From NCBI GenBank assembly GCA_900542235.1, contig UQNB01000010.1, positions 1-34,728 of the forward strand: DNA of 34,728 nt, given 5' to 3'. A program made the position numbers and the translations under genes. Source of the stretch: an uncultured Collinsella sp. Lineage in GTDB: Bacteria; Actinomycetota; Coriobacteriia; Coriobacteriales; Coriobacteriaceae. Shown piece after piece: positions 16,999-25,462 of the stretch; the stretch's first letter is position 1, and each line of letters begins with the position of its first letter. The notes below the pieces were generated by a model. It was not told the DNA's origin. It did not search any database and saw only the letters and a program-made list of their open reading frames with translations.

Positions 16999-17019
16999 TA
17001 AACGTGAGGTCGCCGCGTG

Positions 17020-17508
17020 ATGATCAGAAAAACCCTCGAGACCGACATTCCCGCCGTCATGGCTATCTATGACGCCGCCCGCGCCTTTATGCGCGCGCAT
17101 GGCAACGCCACACAGTGGCCCGAGGGCACGCCTTCTGCCGAGCAGCTGGCTGCCGATATCGCCGCCGGTGGCAGCTATGTGTGCGAAGTCGACGGCCGCG
17201 TGGTGGCGACGTTTGCCTTTTTACCGGGCCCGGACGAGTGCTATGACGTAATTGAGGACGGTCAATGGCGTAGCGACACTCCGTACGCCGTGCTGCACCG
17301 TGTGGCATCCGACGGCACCGTGCACGGTATCGCGGCTGCGATGTTTGCCTTTGCCAAGGAGCGCGCCAACCACCTACGTATCGACACGCACGCGGACAAC
17401 CTGCCTATGCAGGGCGCGAGCATGAAAGCGGGGTTCGAGCGCGCCGGCGTCGTGTATGTTTCGGACGGCACGCCGCGTGTTGCGTTCGACTGGCTGCGCG
17501 AGGCGTAA
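17020..17508 (+). CDS. GNAT family N-acetyltransferase
   Basis: A 162-aa GNAT-fold acyltransferase. The N-terminal MIRKTLETDIPAVMAIYDAAR is the usual first strand and helix. The central sheet holds CEVDGRVVATFAF, and the C-terminal LRIDTHADNLPMQGASMKAGF corresponds to GNAT motif B (N-x-x-M...GF). Motif A is present around AAAMFAFAKERA but lacks a clear Q/RxxGxG/A, as in several GNAT subfamilies. GTG at 17017 and ATG at 17020 are adjacent; ATG is chosen, with GAGGT upstream. Substrate unknown. It is divergent from the zinc-ribbon gene. Confidence 0.8.
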   Translation: MIRKTLETDIPAVMAIYDAARAFMRAHGNATQWPEGTPSAEQLAADIAAGGSYVCEVDGRVVATFAFLPGPDECYDVIEDGQWRSDTPYAVLHRVASDGTVHGIAAAMFAFAKERANHLRIDTHADNLPMQGASMKAGFERAGVVYVSDGTPRVAFDWLREA

Positions 17509-17536
17509 GAGCAGGGGCGCGTGTCAACAATTCGCG

Positions 17537-17574
17537 CGAACGAAAATGGTCCCACCCGGGGCCATTTTCGTTCG
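17537..17574. terminator. Hairpin after the GNAT gene
   Basis: CGAACGAAAATGG (17537-17549) pairs perfectly with CCATTTTCGTTCG (17562-17574) around a 12-nt GC-rich loop that can extend the stem. No T run follows; probably a terminator-like structure or a repeat. Confidence 0.55.
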
Positions 17575-17762
17575 CTGCGCTGATTTGCAAGCCGGCTTTC
17601 GCAAGGCGCGAACCTACGAAAATCGCCGCGCGGCAACGCAGGGCGATGAGCTCGGTCGGGGGATAGGGCTCGCTTCGCCCGCCGGCCCGTAAATTGTATC
17701 ATCCAGTGTGGAACGAGGATGCCCGTTGCCGCGTGCGATGGGCTTGCAATAAGAGGAGAGCC

Positions 17763-19765
17763 ATGACGAAGCAAGCGGTCGTTGGAATCTTGGCGCATGT
17801 CGATGCCGGCAAGACCACGCTGGCCGAGTCCATGCTGTTCAATGCGGGCCGCATTCGCAAGCGCGGCCGCGTTGACGACGGCGACTCGCATCTGGATACG
17901 AACGAGATCGAGCGCGAGCGCGGCATTACGATCTTCTCGTCGCAGGCTGTGCTCGACCATGGCGACACCCACGTTATGCTCGTGGACGCTCCCGGCCATG
18001 TCGATTTTTCTGCCGAGGCGGAGCGCACGCTGCGTGCCCTGGACTACGCGATTCTGGTGGTAGGCGCCAACGATGGCGTGCAGGGGCACACCGAGACCCT
18101 GTGGCGCCTGCTTGCGCGCTATGACATTCCGACGTTCATCTATATCAACAAAATCGATTTGGAGAATCCCGGCCGCGATGTTTTGCTGGCACAGCTTGGG
18201 CAGCGTCTTTCCGAGGGCTGCCTGGATGCCAACGAACTGCTGGCGGGCGGCGCCGTTCAGGAGGACGCTGCTGCGTTGGACGAGGCGGCGCTCGAGGAGT
18301 TTCTCGACGCAGGGGAGCTTTCGACTGCCACGCTTTCGCGGTTGGTCGCGGAGCGAAAGTTGTTTCCCTGCTTTACCGGCTCGGCGCTCAAGGATCAAGG
18401 CGTGGACGAGTTGCTGGACGGCATATGTGCGCTGATGCGCGAACAGGCATGGCTCCCGGAGTTTGCCGCGCGCGTCTATCGTGTCAGCCAAGGTGTTCGC
18501 GGCGAGCGCTTGGCTTGGGTTAAAGTGACCGGCGGCACACTGCATGCCAAACAGATGATTGGCGGACGTTCCGGCGCCGAGGCGTGGGAACAGAAGGTCG
18601 ATCAGGTACGCATCTATAACGGCGAGAAGTATGAGCTTGCCCAAGAAGTTGCTGCTGGCGGTATTTGCGCCGTGACGGGTCTTGCGCACGTTCGCCCAGG
18701 GGACGCCCTGGGCGCGGAACCCGCGGGCGATGCGCCCGTCATCGCTCCGGTCCTCACCTATACGGTGCTTCCGGGCGAACACGATGTCCAGCGGTGTTCA
18801 AAGCACTGACTGAGTTGGCGGACGAAGATCCTATGCTCGGCGTAAGCTGGAATACGCATCTTGAGCAGATTCATTTGCAGTTGATGGGCGCTGTGCAACT
18901 CGAGGTCGTGCAGCTGGTGTTGGCCGATCGCTTTGGCCTTTCGGTTTCGTTTGAGCCTGGTGGCATTCTCTATAAGGAGACTATTTCGCAGCCGGTCGAG
19001 GGCGTGGGCCACTTTGAGCCGCTGCGCCACTATGCCGAGGTGCATTTGCGCCTGGAGCCGTTGCCAGCGGGTTCGGGCGTGCAGTTTGGCACCGTGACCT
19101 CGACCGACGAGCTCGATCTTAACTGGCAGCGTTTGGCACTCACCAACGCCATGGAGCGCGATCACCTGGGCGTGCTGACCGGCTCGCCCATCACCGATGT
19201 GCGCATTACGCTTACGGGCGGCCGCGCACATGCCAAACACACCGAGGGTGGCGATTTTCGCCAGGCCACGTACCGCGCGATTCGTCAGGGTTTGATGCAG
19301 GCGCGTGAGGCCGGCGCGGCGGTTCTGTTGGAGCCGTGGTACCACTTTGAGCTCGAGGTGCCGGGGGAGTGCGTGGGCCGGGCGCTCTCGGATGCCACGC
19401 GCATGGGTGCCGAGTACGAGCCGCCGACGATGGCGGGAGACCGGGCGAAGCTTATGGGTCGCGTGCCGGCATCCGAGGTGCAGGATTACGCGCTGGAGGT
19501 GGCTGCCTACACGAGCGGTCGCGGTCATCTGTACCTGGAGTTCGCCGGTTATGCGGCTTGCCATGATGCCGAACGCGTAATCGAGACGGCCGCCTATGAG
19601 CCCGAGGCCGATCTGCCCAACACGCCCGACTCGGTCTTTTGCTCTCACGGCGCCGGCTACACGGTCAAATGGTACGACGTACCCGCCGCGGCGCACGTAA
19701 AGGTCGATTCCTCTACCTTCCGCCCCTGGCGAGCAGCAGACGCCGAGTTTTTCGGCCACATGTGA
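17763..19765 (+). pseudogene. TetM/TetW-like translational GTPase, frameshifted
   Basis: A ribosome-protection-like GTPase of about 667 aa if repaired. G1 AHVDAGKTT is at residues 11-19, G3 DAPGH at 75-79 and G4 NKID at 129-132, followed by EF-G-like domains to a C-terminus containing SVFCSHGAGYTVKWYDV. The first frame stops at 18809; the second continues in frame -1. Around 18789-18793 the DNA reads GTCCAGCGGTG where GTCCAGGCGGTG would keep DVQAVFKALTE in frame, so one G appears lost. The region aligned with the TetM YSPVST loop reads GGRAHAKHTEGGDFR, so the tyrosine and proline that displace tetracycline are absent. The start is ATG 17763 with AGAGGAG upstream. Its stop lies inside a palindrome. 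A sequencing error or programmed shift cannot be excluded. Confidence 0.8.
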
Positions 19766-19788
19766 CAAAGGGGCAGTTCCTTTGTCAC
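19762..19788. repeat. GTGACAAAGG palindrome, copy A (imperfect centre)
   Basis: Arms GTGACAAAGG (19762-19771) and CCTTTGTCAC (19779-19788) around GGCAGTT. The TGA stop codon of the upstream GTPase gene (19763-19765) lies inside the left arm. It is a diverged copy of the palindromes at 20976 and 23525. Confidence 0.85.
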
Positions 19789-19796
19789 CTGCTGTT

Positions 19797-19826
19797 GGTA
19801 TAACTCGGTATAAGTTGGTATAACTA
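19797..19826. repeat. Three 10-bp direct repeats (GGTATAA) before the AAA+ gene
   Basis: GGTATAACTC, GGTATAAGTT and GGTATAACTA follow one another with an exact 10-nt period, about one helical turn, ending 32 nt before the ATPase start. They could be stacked binding sites or a promoter with repeated -10-like TATAA boxes. Confidence 0.7.
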
Positions 19827-19858
19827 TAGGCAGGGTTTGCCAATCCGAGGAGGCCGAC

Positions 19859-20977
19859 ATGAATCCAAATCCTTTTAAGCCCACGGCTGGCAAGCGGCCC
19901 CCGATACTCATCGGCCGCGAGTCGGTCATCGAAGATTTCGAGGAAGGGCTCGATAACGGCGCCGGAGCGCCGGGTAGGCTCATGCTCATTACGGGAAACC
20001 GCGGCTGCGGCAAAACGGTTCTCCTGCGAGAGCTGCAACGTCTAGCCAGCGAGCGCGGATGGGCGGTTATCTCCGATTCCGCTTCGCTTGGCTTATGCGA
20101 CCGCTTAGCCGACGCGCTTCGCTCGAATAAACCCGTTGTGACGTCATTGGAGTTCGGGCCGTCGTTTGGCCGGATGTCGGACGAGGCGGCGCGAGCAAAG
20201 AGCGAGACGTTACGAGGGCTGGTCAACGAGCGCCTCAAGAAGCTCGGTCTAGGCAAGGGCATACTGTTTGCGATTGACGAGGCGCAGTCTGCGTCTATCG
20301 AGGAGCTGGCGGCTCTTGCCGTTCTCTATCAGCAAGTGCTCGGAGATCAGGATGTCACGGGCTTGCTCGATAGCGACCAGCGCGGTCTTGCGCTGGTTTT
20401 TGCCGGCTTGCCCAGTATGGTTGATGACTTGCTCGAAGAGCCGAGCGTAACGTTTTTGCGCCGCGCCCAGCAGCGTACGCTGGGGGCGATTTCTTTGCCC
20501 AAAGTGCGCGATTCATATATCGAGACGGTCAAAGGCGCTGGTCTTTGCGTTGATGCGGAGACGGCGGACCTTGCAGCACACAAGAGCATGGGGCATCCCT
20601 ATATGGTCCAGCTGGTGGGATATTACATGTGGCGGGCTGCTGTCCGGCGTGACTCGCGGGTCATTGAAGAGCGCGATGTCGAGGCTGGCTACGCCGATGC
20701 CGTCTCCGAGTTCTATGAAGCAGTGGACGCTCCCTTGTATTATGGGTTGCGCAGTCCACAGCGTCTTTTTATCGAGGCCATGGCTGCTGACGAGGGTAAG
20801 CCGACGCGCATGGCGGATATCATTGAGCGCTGCGATCGCACCCAGAGCTGGGCGAGTAAATATCGCGCAAGCCTGATTCGCGAGCGCGTCATCGAGGCTG
20901 CCGGATACGGCCTCGTCCGGTTTACCGTGCCCATGCTGGGCGAGTACATTCGAGATCGTGTTTTATGGCACGAGTAA
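19859..20977 (+). CDS. Orc1/Cdc6-like AAA+ ATPase
   Basis: A 372-aa cytosolic P-loop ATPase resembling the archaeal-type ATPase_2/AAA_16 group. The N-terminal IGRESVIEDFE box precedes Walker A GNRGCGKT (46-53); Walker B is GILFAIDEAQ (134-143); sensor-1-like LALVFAGLP and an FLRRAQQRTLGAIS segment follow. The C-terminal ~100 residues, from SPQRLFIEAMA through IRERVIEAAGYGLVRFTVP, look like a winged helix. Such proteins occur singly in actinobacteria, often with unknown roles in DNA transactions or stress. GAGGAGG lies 6 nt before the ATG. Palindromes flank the gene on both sides and three 10-bp repeats lie upstream. It is separated from the UvrA2 gene by one palindrome, so co-transcription is uncertain. 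Confidence 0.75.
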   Translation: MNPNPFKPTAGKRPPILIGRESVIEDFEEGLDNGAGAPGRLMLITGNRGCGKTVLLRELQRLASERGWAVISDSASLGLCDRLADALRSNKPVVTSLEFGPSFGRMSDEAARAKSETLRGLVNERLKKLGLGKGILFAIDEAQSASIEELAALAVLYQQVLGDQDVTGLLDSDQRGLALVFAGLPSMVDDLLEEPSVTFLRRAQQRTLGAISLPKVRDSYIETVKGAGLCVDAETADLAAHKSMGHPYMVQLVGYYMWRAAVRRDSRVIEERDVEAGYADAVSEFYEAVDAPLYYGLRSPQRLFIEAMAADEGKPTRMADIIERCDRTQSWASKYRASLIRERVIEAAGYGLVRFTVPMLGEYIRDRVLWHE

Positions 20978-21008
20978 TGTGACAAAGGGACTGTCCCTTT
21001 GTCACATT
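20976..21008. repeat. 33-nt perfect palindrome, copy B
   Basis: AATGTGACAAAGGGAC and GTCCCTTTGTCACATT are perfect reverse complements around a single T. The first two bases are the last two of the ATPase stop codon TAA (20975-20977). The UvrA2-like gene starts 22 nt downstream. Without a T run it is not a standard terminator. Confidence 0.9.
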
Positions 21009-21029
21009 CGATCAACAGGAAGGGAAGCG

Positions 21030-23522
21030 ATGACGGTGTTGCAACAACCAAGTGCTATCGAGGTGCGCGGTGCACGTGTCCATAACCTCAAGGACATCGA
21101 TATCGACATTCCGTTGGGAAGGCTCGTGGGCATTGCCGGTGTGTCGGGTTCGGGCAAGAGCTCGCTGGCGTTGGGGGTTCTGTATGCCGAGGGCTCGCGC
21201 CGTTACCTGGAGGCGCTCAGCACCTATACCCGCCGTCGTCTGACGCAGGCCGAGCACGCCCAAGTGGACGAGGTGCTGCACGTGCCGGCGGCGCTCGCAT
21301 TGCATCAGCGCCCCAGCGTGCCGGGCGTGCGTTCCACTTTTGGCACCATGACCGAGCTCAACAATAGCCTGCGTCTGCTCTTTAGCCGCTGCGCCCATCA
21401 CGTCTGCCCGCATTGCGGGGCGCGCGTGGAGCCGAGCCTTAACGTGGCCGCGGGCCTGTCGCTCACATGCCCCGCATGCGGGCGCGAGTTCTATGCACCG
21501 GGTGCCGAGGACCTTGCCTTTAACAGTGGCGGCGCGTGCCCTACCTGCGGCGGTACCGGCGTCATGCGCGAAGTGGACGAGGCGAGCCTGGTGCCCGACG
21601 AGTCAAAGACCATCGACGAGGGCGCGGTGCTTCCCTGGGGCACGCTCATGTGGGATCTGATGAAACAGGTGGCTGGCGAGATGGGCGTGCGCACCGACGT
21701 GCCGTTTAACCAGCTCACACCTCAAGAGCGCGACATCGTGTTCCATGGCCCGGCGGTTAAGAAGCACATTCTCTACGTTCCCAAAAACGGCGAGGGCGCC
21801 ACGCCGCTCGACTTTACCTACTACAACGCCGTCTATACCGTCGAGAATGCACTCGCCAAGGTTAAGGACGATAAGGGGCTTAAGCGCGTGGCTCGCTTTT
21901 TGCGCGAGGGCCCATGCCGCGATTGCGGCGGCACGCGTCTCTCCGAGGCGGCACGCCAGCCCCAGGTGCGCGGTATCAATCTGGCACAGGCAGCGGCCAT
22001 GACACTGGGCGAGGCGATTGAGTGGGTGCGCGGGGTGCCCGCATCCTTGCCGACCGAGATGCGGCCCATGGCGACGGACATCTGCGATTCGTTTTTGAGC
22101 ACGGCCTGTCGCCTGATCGACCTGGGCCTCGATTATCTTTCGCTCGACCGCGCCGGTGCTACGCTTTCCACGGGTGAGCGCCAGCGCGTGCAGCTTGCCC
22201 GCGTGGTGCGCAACCGATCGACGGGCGTGCTGTATGTGCTGGACGAGCCTTCGATCGGCTTGCATCCTGCCAATGTCGATGGCCTGGTGGGCGTGATGCG
22301 CGATCTGGTGGATGACGGCAACACCGTGGTTGTTGTTGACCACGACACGCGCGTACTGGCGGAAGCCGACTATCTCGTCGAGATGGGCCCCGTTGCCGGA
22401 GCAGGCGGCGGTCATGTAATCGCCGCCGGTACGGTAGACGAGGTCGAACACGCGAGGGACAGCCGCATCGCGCCGTTCTTGCGCTCGGACCCCAAGCGCT
22501 TGCGCCCGCAGGTGGCTGACGACGAAATGTTCGACCTAGGCCATATCCGCATGGCGACCGATGCCATCCATACCGTCAAACCACTCGAAGTCGATATCCC
22601 GCGCGGCCGCCTTGTCGCGGTGACGGGTGTTTCGGGTTCGGGCAAGACGACACTGGTGCTCGAGACGCTCATCCCGGCGCTCAAGGCGCAAGCGGCCGGC
22701 GAGCGCCTGCCGAGGCACGTGCGTTGGGTCGATGCCGAGGGCATCGCGCGCGCCAACCTGATTGACGCCACGCCCATTGGCGCCAACGTGCGCTCGACGG
22801 TAGCGACCTATGCCGACATCCATGATGAGCTGCGCCGCGCCTTCGCCCGTACGCCCGAGGCCAAGGCGGCGGGGTATAAGGCGGGTGCCTTTAGCTACAA
22901 CACCGGTGCCTTGCGATGCCCCACGTGCGATGGCACGGGCTCGATATCGCTTGACGTGCAGTTTTTGCCCGATGTCGAGATTGTCTGTCCTGCATGTCGT
23001 GGCTCGCGTTATGCGGATGCCGTCTCGCATATCCATCGCGAGGGCAAGGACGGCAGCCTGCTCACGTTGCCGCAACTTATGGATATGAGCGTGGACGAGG
23101 CACTCGACGCCACGGTGGGGCTCAAGAAAGTTCAGGCGCGCCTGCAGACCTTGCACGACCTGGGGCTGGGCTACCTGACGCTCGGCGAGCCCACGCCGGC
23201 GCTCTCGGGCGGCGAGGCGCAGAGACTTAAACTTGCGAGCGAGATGGGCCGCGTGCAGGACGATGCCGTATTCGTGTTCGACGAACCCACGATCGGCCTG
23301 CATCCGCTCGATGTTCAGGTGCTGCTGAGCGTGTTTGATGGCCTCGTTGCCAAGGGCGCCACGGTTATCGTGATCGAGCACGACCTCGACCTCATCCGTA
23401 ACGCCGATTATGTGATCGACATGGGCCCGGGCGGTGGCGATGCGGGCGGGCGAGTCGTCTGCGCCGGCACGCCGGGCGACATCGCAGCCTGCTCCGCAAG
23501 CATTACCGGTCGCTACCTATAA
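21030..23522 (+). CDS. UvrA2-like excinuclease ABC subunit A paralogue
   Basis: An 830-aa protein with two ABC ATPase modules. Walker A1 GVSGSGKSS is at 37-45, followed by signature LSTGERQRVQLA and Walker B YVLDEPSIGLHP. The second module has GVSGSGKTT, LSGGEAQRLKLA and FVFDEPTIGLHP. The C-terminal zinc module is intact (CPTC-x19-CPAC). Compared with UvrA1 (about 940 aa), the stretch between RSTFGTMTE...CPHCG and GGACPTCGGTG is short, with no UvrB-binding domain of about 115 residues. This is the UvrA2/DrrC class, linked to drug or damage tolerance rather than UvrB loading. ATG 21030 has AGGAAGGGA upstream; an in-frame start at 20958 would run through the palindrome and is rejected. No uvrB or uvrC is nearby. 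Confidence 0.88.
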   Translation: MTVLQQPSAIEVRGARVHNLKDIDIDIPLGRLVGIAGVSGSGKSSLALGVLYAEGSRRYLEALSTYTRRRLTQAEHAQVDEVLHVPAALALHQRPSVPGVRSTFGTMTELNNSLRLLFSRCAHHVCPHCGARVEPSLNVAAGLSLTCPACGREFYAPGAEDLAFNSGGACPTCGGTGVMREVDEASLVPDESKTIDEGAVLPWGTLMWDLMKQVAGEMGVRTDVPFNQLTPQERDIVFHGPAVKKHILYVPKNGEGATPLDFTYYNAVYTVENALAKVKDDKGLKRVARFLREGPCRDCGGTRLSEAARQPQVRGINLAQAAAMTLGEAIEWVRGVPASLPTEMRPMATDICDSFLSTACRLIDLGLDYLSLDRAGATLSTGERQRVQLARVVRNRSTGVLYVLDEPSIGLHPANVDGLVGVMRDLVDDGNTVVVVDHDTRVLAEADYLVEMGPVAGAGGGHVIAAGTVDEVEHARDSRIAPFLRSDPKRLRPQVADDEMFDLGHIRMATDAIHTVKPLEVDIPRGRLVAVTGVSGSGKTTLVLETLIPALKAQAAGERLPRHVRWVDAEGIARANLIDATPIGANVRSTVATYADIHDELRRAFARTPEAKAAGYKAGAFSYNTGALRCPTCDGTGSISLDVQFLPDVEIVCPACRGSRYADAVSHIHREGKDGSLLTLPQLMDMSVDEALDATVGLKKVQARLQTLHDLGLGYLTLGEPTPALSGGEAQRLKLASEMGRVQDDAVFVFDEPTIGLHPLDVQVLLSVFDGLVAKGATVIVIEHDLDLIRNADYVIDMGPGGGDAGGRVVCAGTPGDIAACSASITGRYL

Positions 23523-23524
23523 CC

Positions 23525-23559
23525 GAATGTGACAAAGGGACAGTCCCTTTGTCACATTC
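23525..23559. repeat. 35-nt perfect palindrome, copy C
   Basis: Arms GAATGTGACAAAGGGAC (23525-23541) and GTCCCTTTGTCACATTC (23543-23559) around one A. It lies between the convergent uvrA2 and trmL genes, and the TGA stop of trmL (complement of 23552-23554) is inside the right arm. Confidence 0.9.
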
Positions 23560-24151
23560 CCGGAAAGCCTGTCTGGCGCAGGGCCTCGTAGAGGACGATG
23601 GCGGCGCTGTTGGAGAGGTTGAGTGCGCTGATGCGGTAGTCGTCCGGATTGACGAAATTGCCGCAGATATCCTGCCGAAGGATGGCCTCATGGCCGTCCT
23701 CAGTATGCCCGAGCGATTCCTCGTGGGCTTCCCAGGCCTCGGCGTTGTCGAGTGAGTCACAATCGCGCAGCATGGGGATGCGCTCGCAGCGCGTGGGCGC
23801 CACAGCGAGCAGCTCCTCGGGAATGCCCGAGCTCTCGCTGCCAAAGACCAAATAGTCACCGTCTCGGTAGGTACTTTGCGCATAGGTTCGGCGCGCCTTT
23901 TTGGTCAGCAGATGCAGGCGCTCGTCGGCGGGGGAGAGGCCGTTGCGCGCAAGGAAATCCTCCCAGCCGGCATAGGTGGTCACGTCCAAGTTTTGCCAGT
24001 AGCCCAGGCCGGCGCGACGTACCGTCTTGTCATCGAGCGAAAAGCCCAGCGGCTCCACCAGATGCAGACGGGCACCGGTAACCACGCAGGTACGGCCGAT
24101 ATTGCCCGTATTGGCCGGAATCTCGGGCGCATACAGCACGATATTGAACAT
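23552..24151 (-). CDS. trmL: tRNA (cytidine/uridine-34 2'-O)-methyltransferase
   Basis: A SPOUT-family 2'-O-methyltransferase for the wobble base of tRNA-Leu, 199 aa. The N-terminal NIVLYAPEIPANTGNIGRTC and the GARLHLVEPLGFSLDDKTVRRAGL segment are nearly canonical; YLVFGSESSGIPEELL is the second SPOUT motif. The final ALNLSNSAAIVLYEALRQ completes the knot. Between IPMLR and ALNLSNS is an insertion of about 40 acidic residues, absent from the usual ~155-aa enzymes. The ATG at 24151 with AAGGAGATTC upstream is preferred over 24193. The protein ends ...FPGM, with the last codons contributed by the palindrome. Confidence 0.9.
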   Translation of the reverse strand: MFNIVLYAPEIPANTGNIGRTCVVTGARLHLVEPLGFSLDDKTVRRAGLGYWQNLDVTTYAGWEDFLARNGLSPADERLHLLTKKARRTYAQSTYRDGDYLVFGSESSGIPEELLAVAPTRCERIPMLRDCDSLDNAEAWEAHEESLGHTEDGHEAILRQDICGNFVNPDDYRISALNLSNSAAIVLYEALRQTGFPGM

Positions 24152-24174
24152 GAATCTCCTTGGCTCAGAACGAA

Positions 24175-24207
24175 AAACCACCACGAAGGGCACCTTCGTG
24201 GTGGTTT
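24175..24207 (-). terminator. Rho-independent terminator of the CobW gene
   Basis: AAACCACCACGAAGG (24175-24189) pairs perfectly with CCTTCGTGGTGGTTT (24193-24207) across a 3-nt loop. Read on the minus strand it is followed by a T run, 39 nt after the CobW-family stop codon. Confidence 0.9.
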
Positions 24208-24245
24208 GGCGGTTACGTGGGCGGAAAATGCCCGCTTCGATAAAC

Positions 24246-25376
24246 CTAGGCGCGGTGCCAGTCGGTCAGGCAGGCATCGAGGGCGGCGATGAGCGCATCC
24301 TTGTCCATGTGACGGCCGATGACGCACAGGCTCGTCATGCGATCGCCCGTCTCGTCGTCCCAAATCTGCATGATCTCGGGGTTCTCGTCGATAATCTTCT
24401 GCTTCTCGCCCTCGGGCGCAGAGTCGACAAACAGACCGTTCTCCATCAGACGCATCTGGTGGCCGGCCTGCTCAAACATGTAGCACATGTCCGGATCGCC
24501 GGTCTGCCACAGCGGGCCCTTGACGCGAATGACCTCGTCGGGCCACTCCTGCTCAACAAAATCGGTGAACTTCTGCAGGTCAAACGGCTTGCGGCGGGAG
24601 TACACAAAGGTCTCGATGTCGTACTCGAGCACCTCGGGGTCGTCGTGCTCCTCGGGATGCTCCATGGCCTCGATCCAGGCGGCGGAGTTGTAGGCGCGCA
24701 TAAAGTCGAAGCGGTCGGTGTCGAGCAGCTCCTCCATGGGGACCTCGCCGTTTTGGGCCTCGACAATCACGGCGTCCTTCTGCAGGCTGCGCACGATGGC
24801 CTTGAGCTCGGCGATCTGCTCAGGCGTGACGGTATCGGTCTTGTTGAGGATCAGCGTGGAGCAAAACTCGATCTGCTGAATAAGCAGGCTCTCGATGTCG
24901 TCCTCATCGATATCCTCGGCGAGCAGGTCGCGACCGCCGTTGAACTCGTCGTACATGCGGGCGCAGTCGACCACGGCCACGATGTTGTCGAGCGCGAGCT
25001 TGGGCTCGCCGCCCACCTTGGCCTCGTCGCAGAAGCTCGAGATGGTGTAGGCGATGGGGATGGGCTCGCAAATACCCGAGGCCTCGATGATGATGTAGTC
25101 GAAGTTGCCCGAATCGGCGATGCCCTGCAGCTGGTTGGCCAGGTCGTCCGAAAGCGTGCAGCAGATGCAGCCGTTGGTGAGCGGGATGAGGTCGTCGGTC
25201 TCGGAAAGGCCGCCGTCGGCGATGAGGCTGGCGTCGACGTTGATCTCGCCGATATCGTTGACGATTACGGCGGCGCGGATGCCGCCGTCGTTAGCGAGGA
25301 TGTGGTTGAGCAACGTGGTCTTGCCGGCACCGAGGTATCCGGTAAGCATGATGATCTTCACGGGTTTGTTGGGCAT
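24246..25376 (-). CDS. CobW/G3E family GTPase (putative metallochaperone)
   Basis: A 376-aa COG0523 protein. Walker A GYLGAGKTT is at 13-21, the metal-binding GCICC motif falls near residues 64-68, and EASGICEP follows; NKTD is the G4 motif. An acidic segment (HPEEHDDPEVLEYDIE) and the C-terminal CobW_C domain (from about residue 255, FVYSRRKPFDLQKF) follow. Family members deliver or insert zinc, cobalt or other metals into client proteins. No cobalamin or nitrile hydratase genes are nearby, so the metal is unknown; no Zur-like operator was recognised upstream. The ATG at 25376 is chosen for the AAAGGAGGG before it. The gene has its own terminator. Confidence 0.88.
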   Translation of the reverse strand: MPNKPVKIIMLTGYLGAGKTTLLNHILANDGGIRAAVIVNDIGEINVDASLIADGGLSETDDLIPLTNGCICCTLSDDLANQLQGIADSGNFDYIIIEASGICEPIPIAYTISSFCDEAKVGGEPKLALDNIVAVVDCARMYDEFNGGRDLLAEDIDEDDIESLLIQQIEFCSTLILNKTDTVTPEQIAELKAIVRSLQKDAVIVEAQNGEVPMEELLDTDRFDFMRAYNSAAWIEAMEHPEEHDDPEVLEYDIETFVYSRRKPFDLQKFTDFVEQEWPDEVIRVKGPLWQTGDPDMCYMFEQAGHQMRLMENGLFVDSAPEGEKQKIIDENPEIMQIWDDETGDRMTSLCVIGRHMDKDALIAALDACLTDWHRA

Positions 25377-25462
25377 GTGCCCTCCTTTGTTAGACATGGC
25401 TTACAGTTGAATCTTATGCCAAACGCCTGCTCTTATACCCACGCGCTGGCAAATAACACAGG

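Noticed and set aside
17763..19765. Functional tetracycline resistance gene
   Set aside because: The frame is broken and the loop needed to displace tetracycline is not conserved.
18758..20038. 426-aa open frame on the minus strand
   Set aside because: Overlaps the GTPase remnant and the start of the AAA+ gene and runs through the palindrome; the sequence is Arg/His-rich shadow without motifs.
20958..21029. N-terminal extension of the UvrA2 gene
   Set aside because: It would translate the end of the ATPase gene and the palindrome; the ATG at 21030 has a good RBS and fits the family N-terminus.
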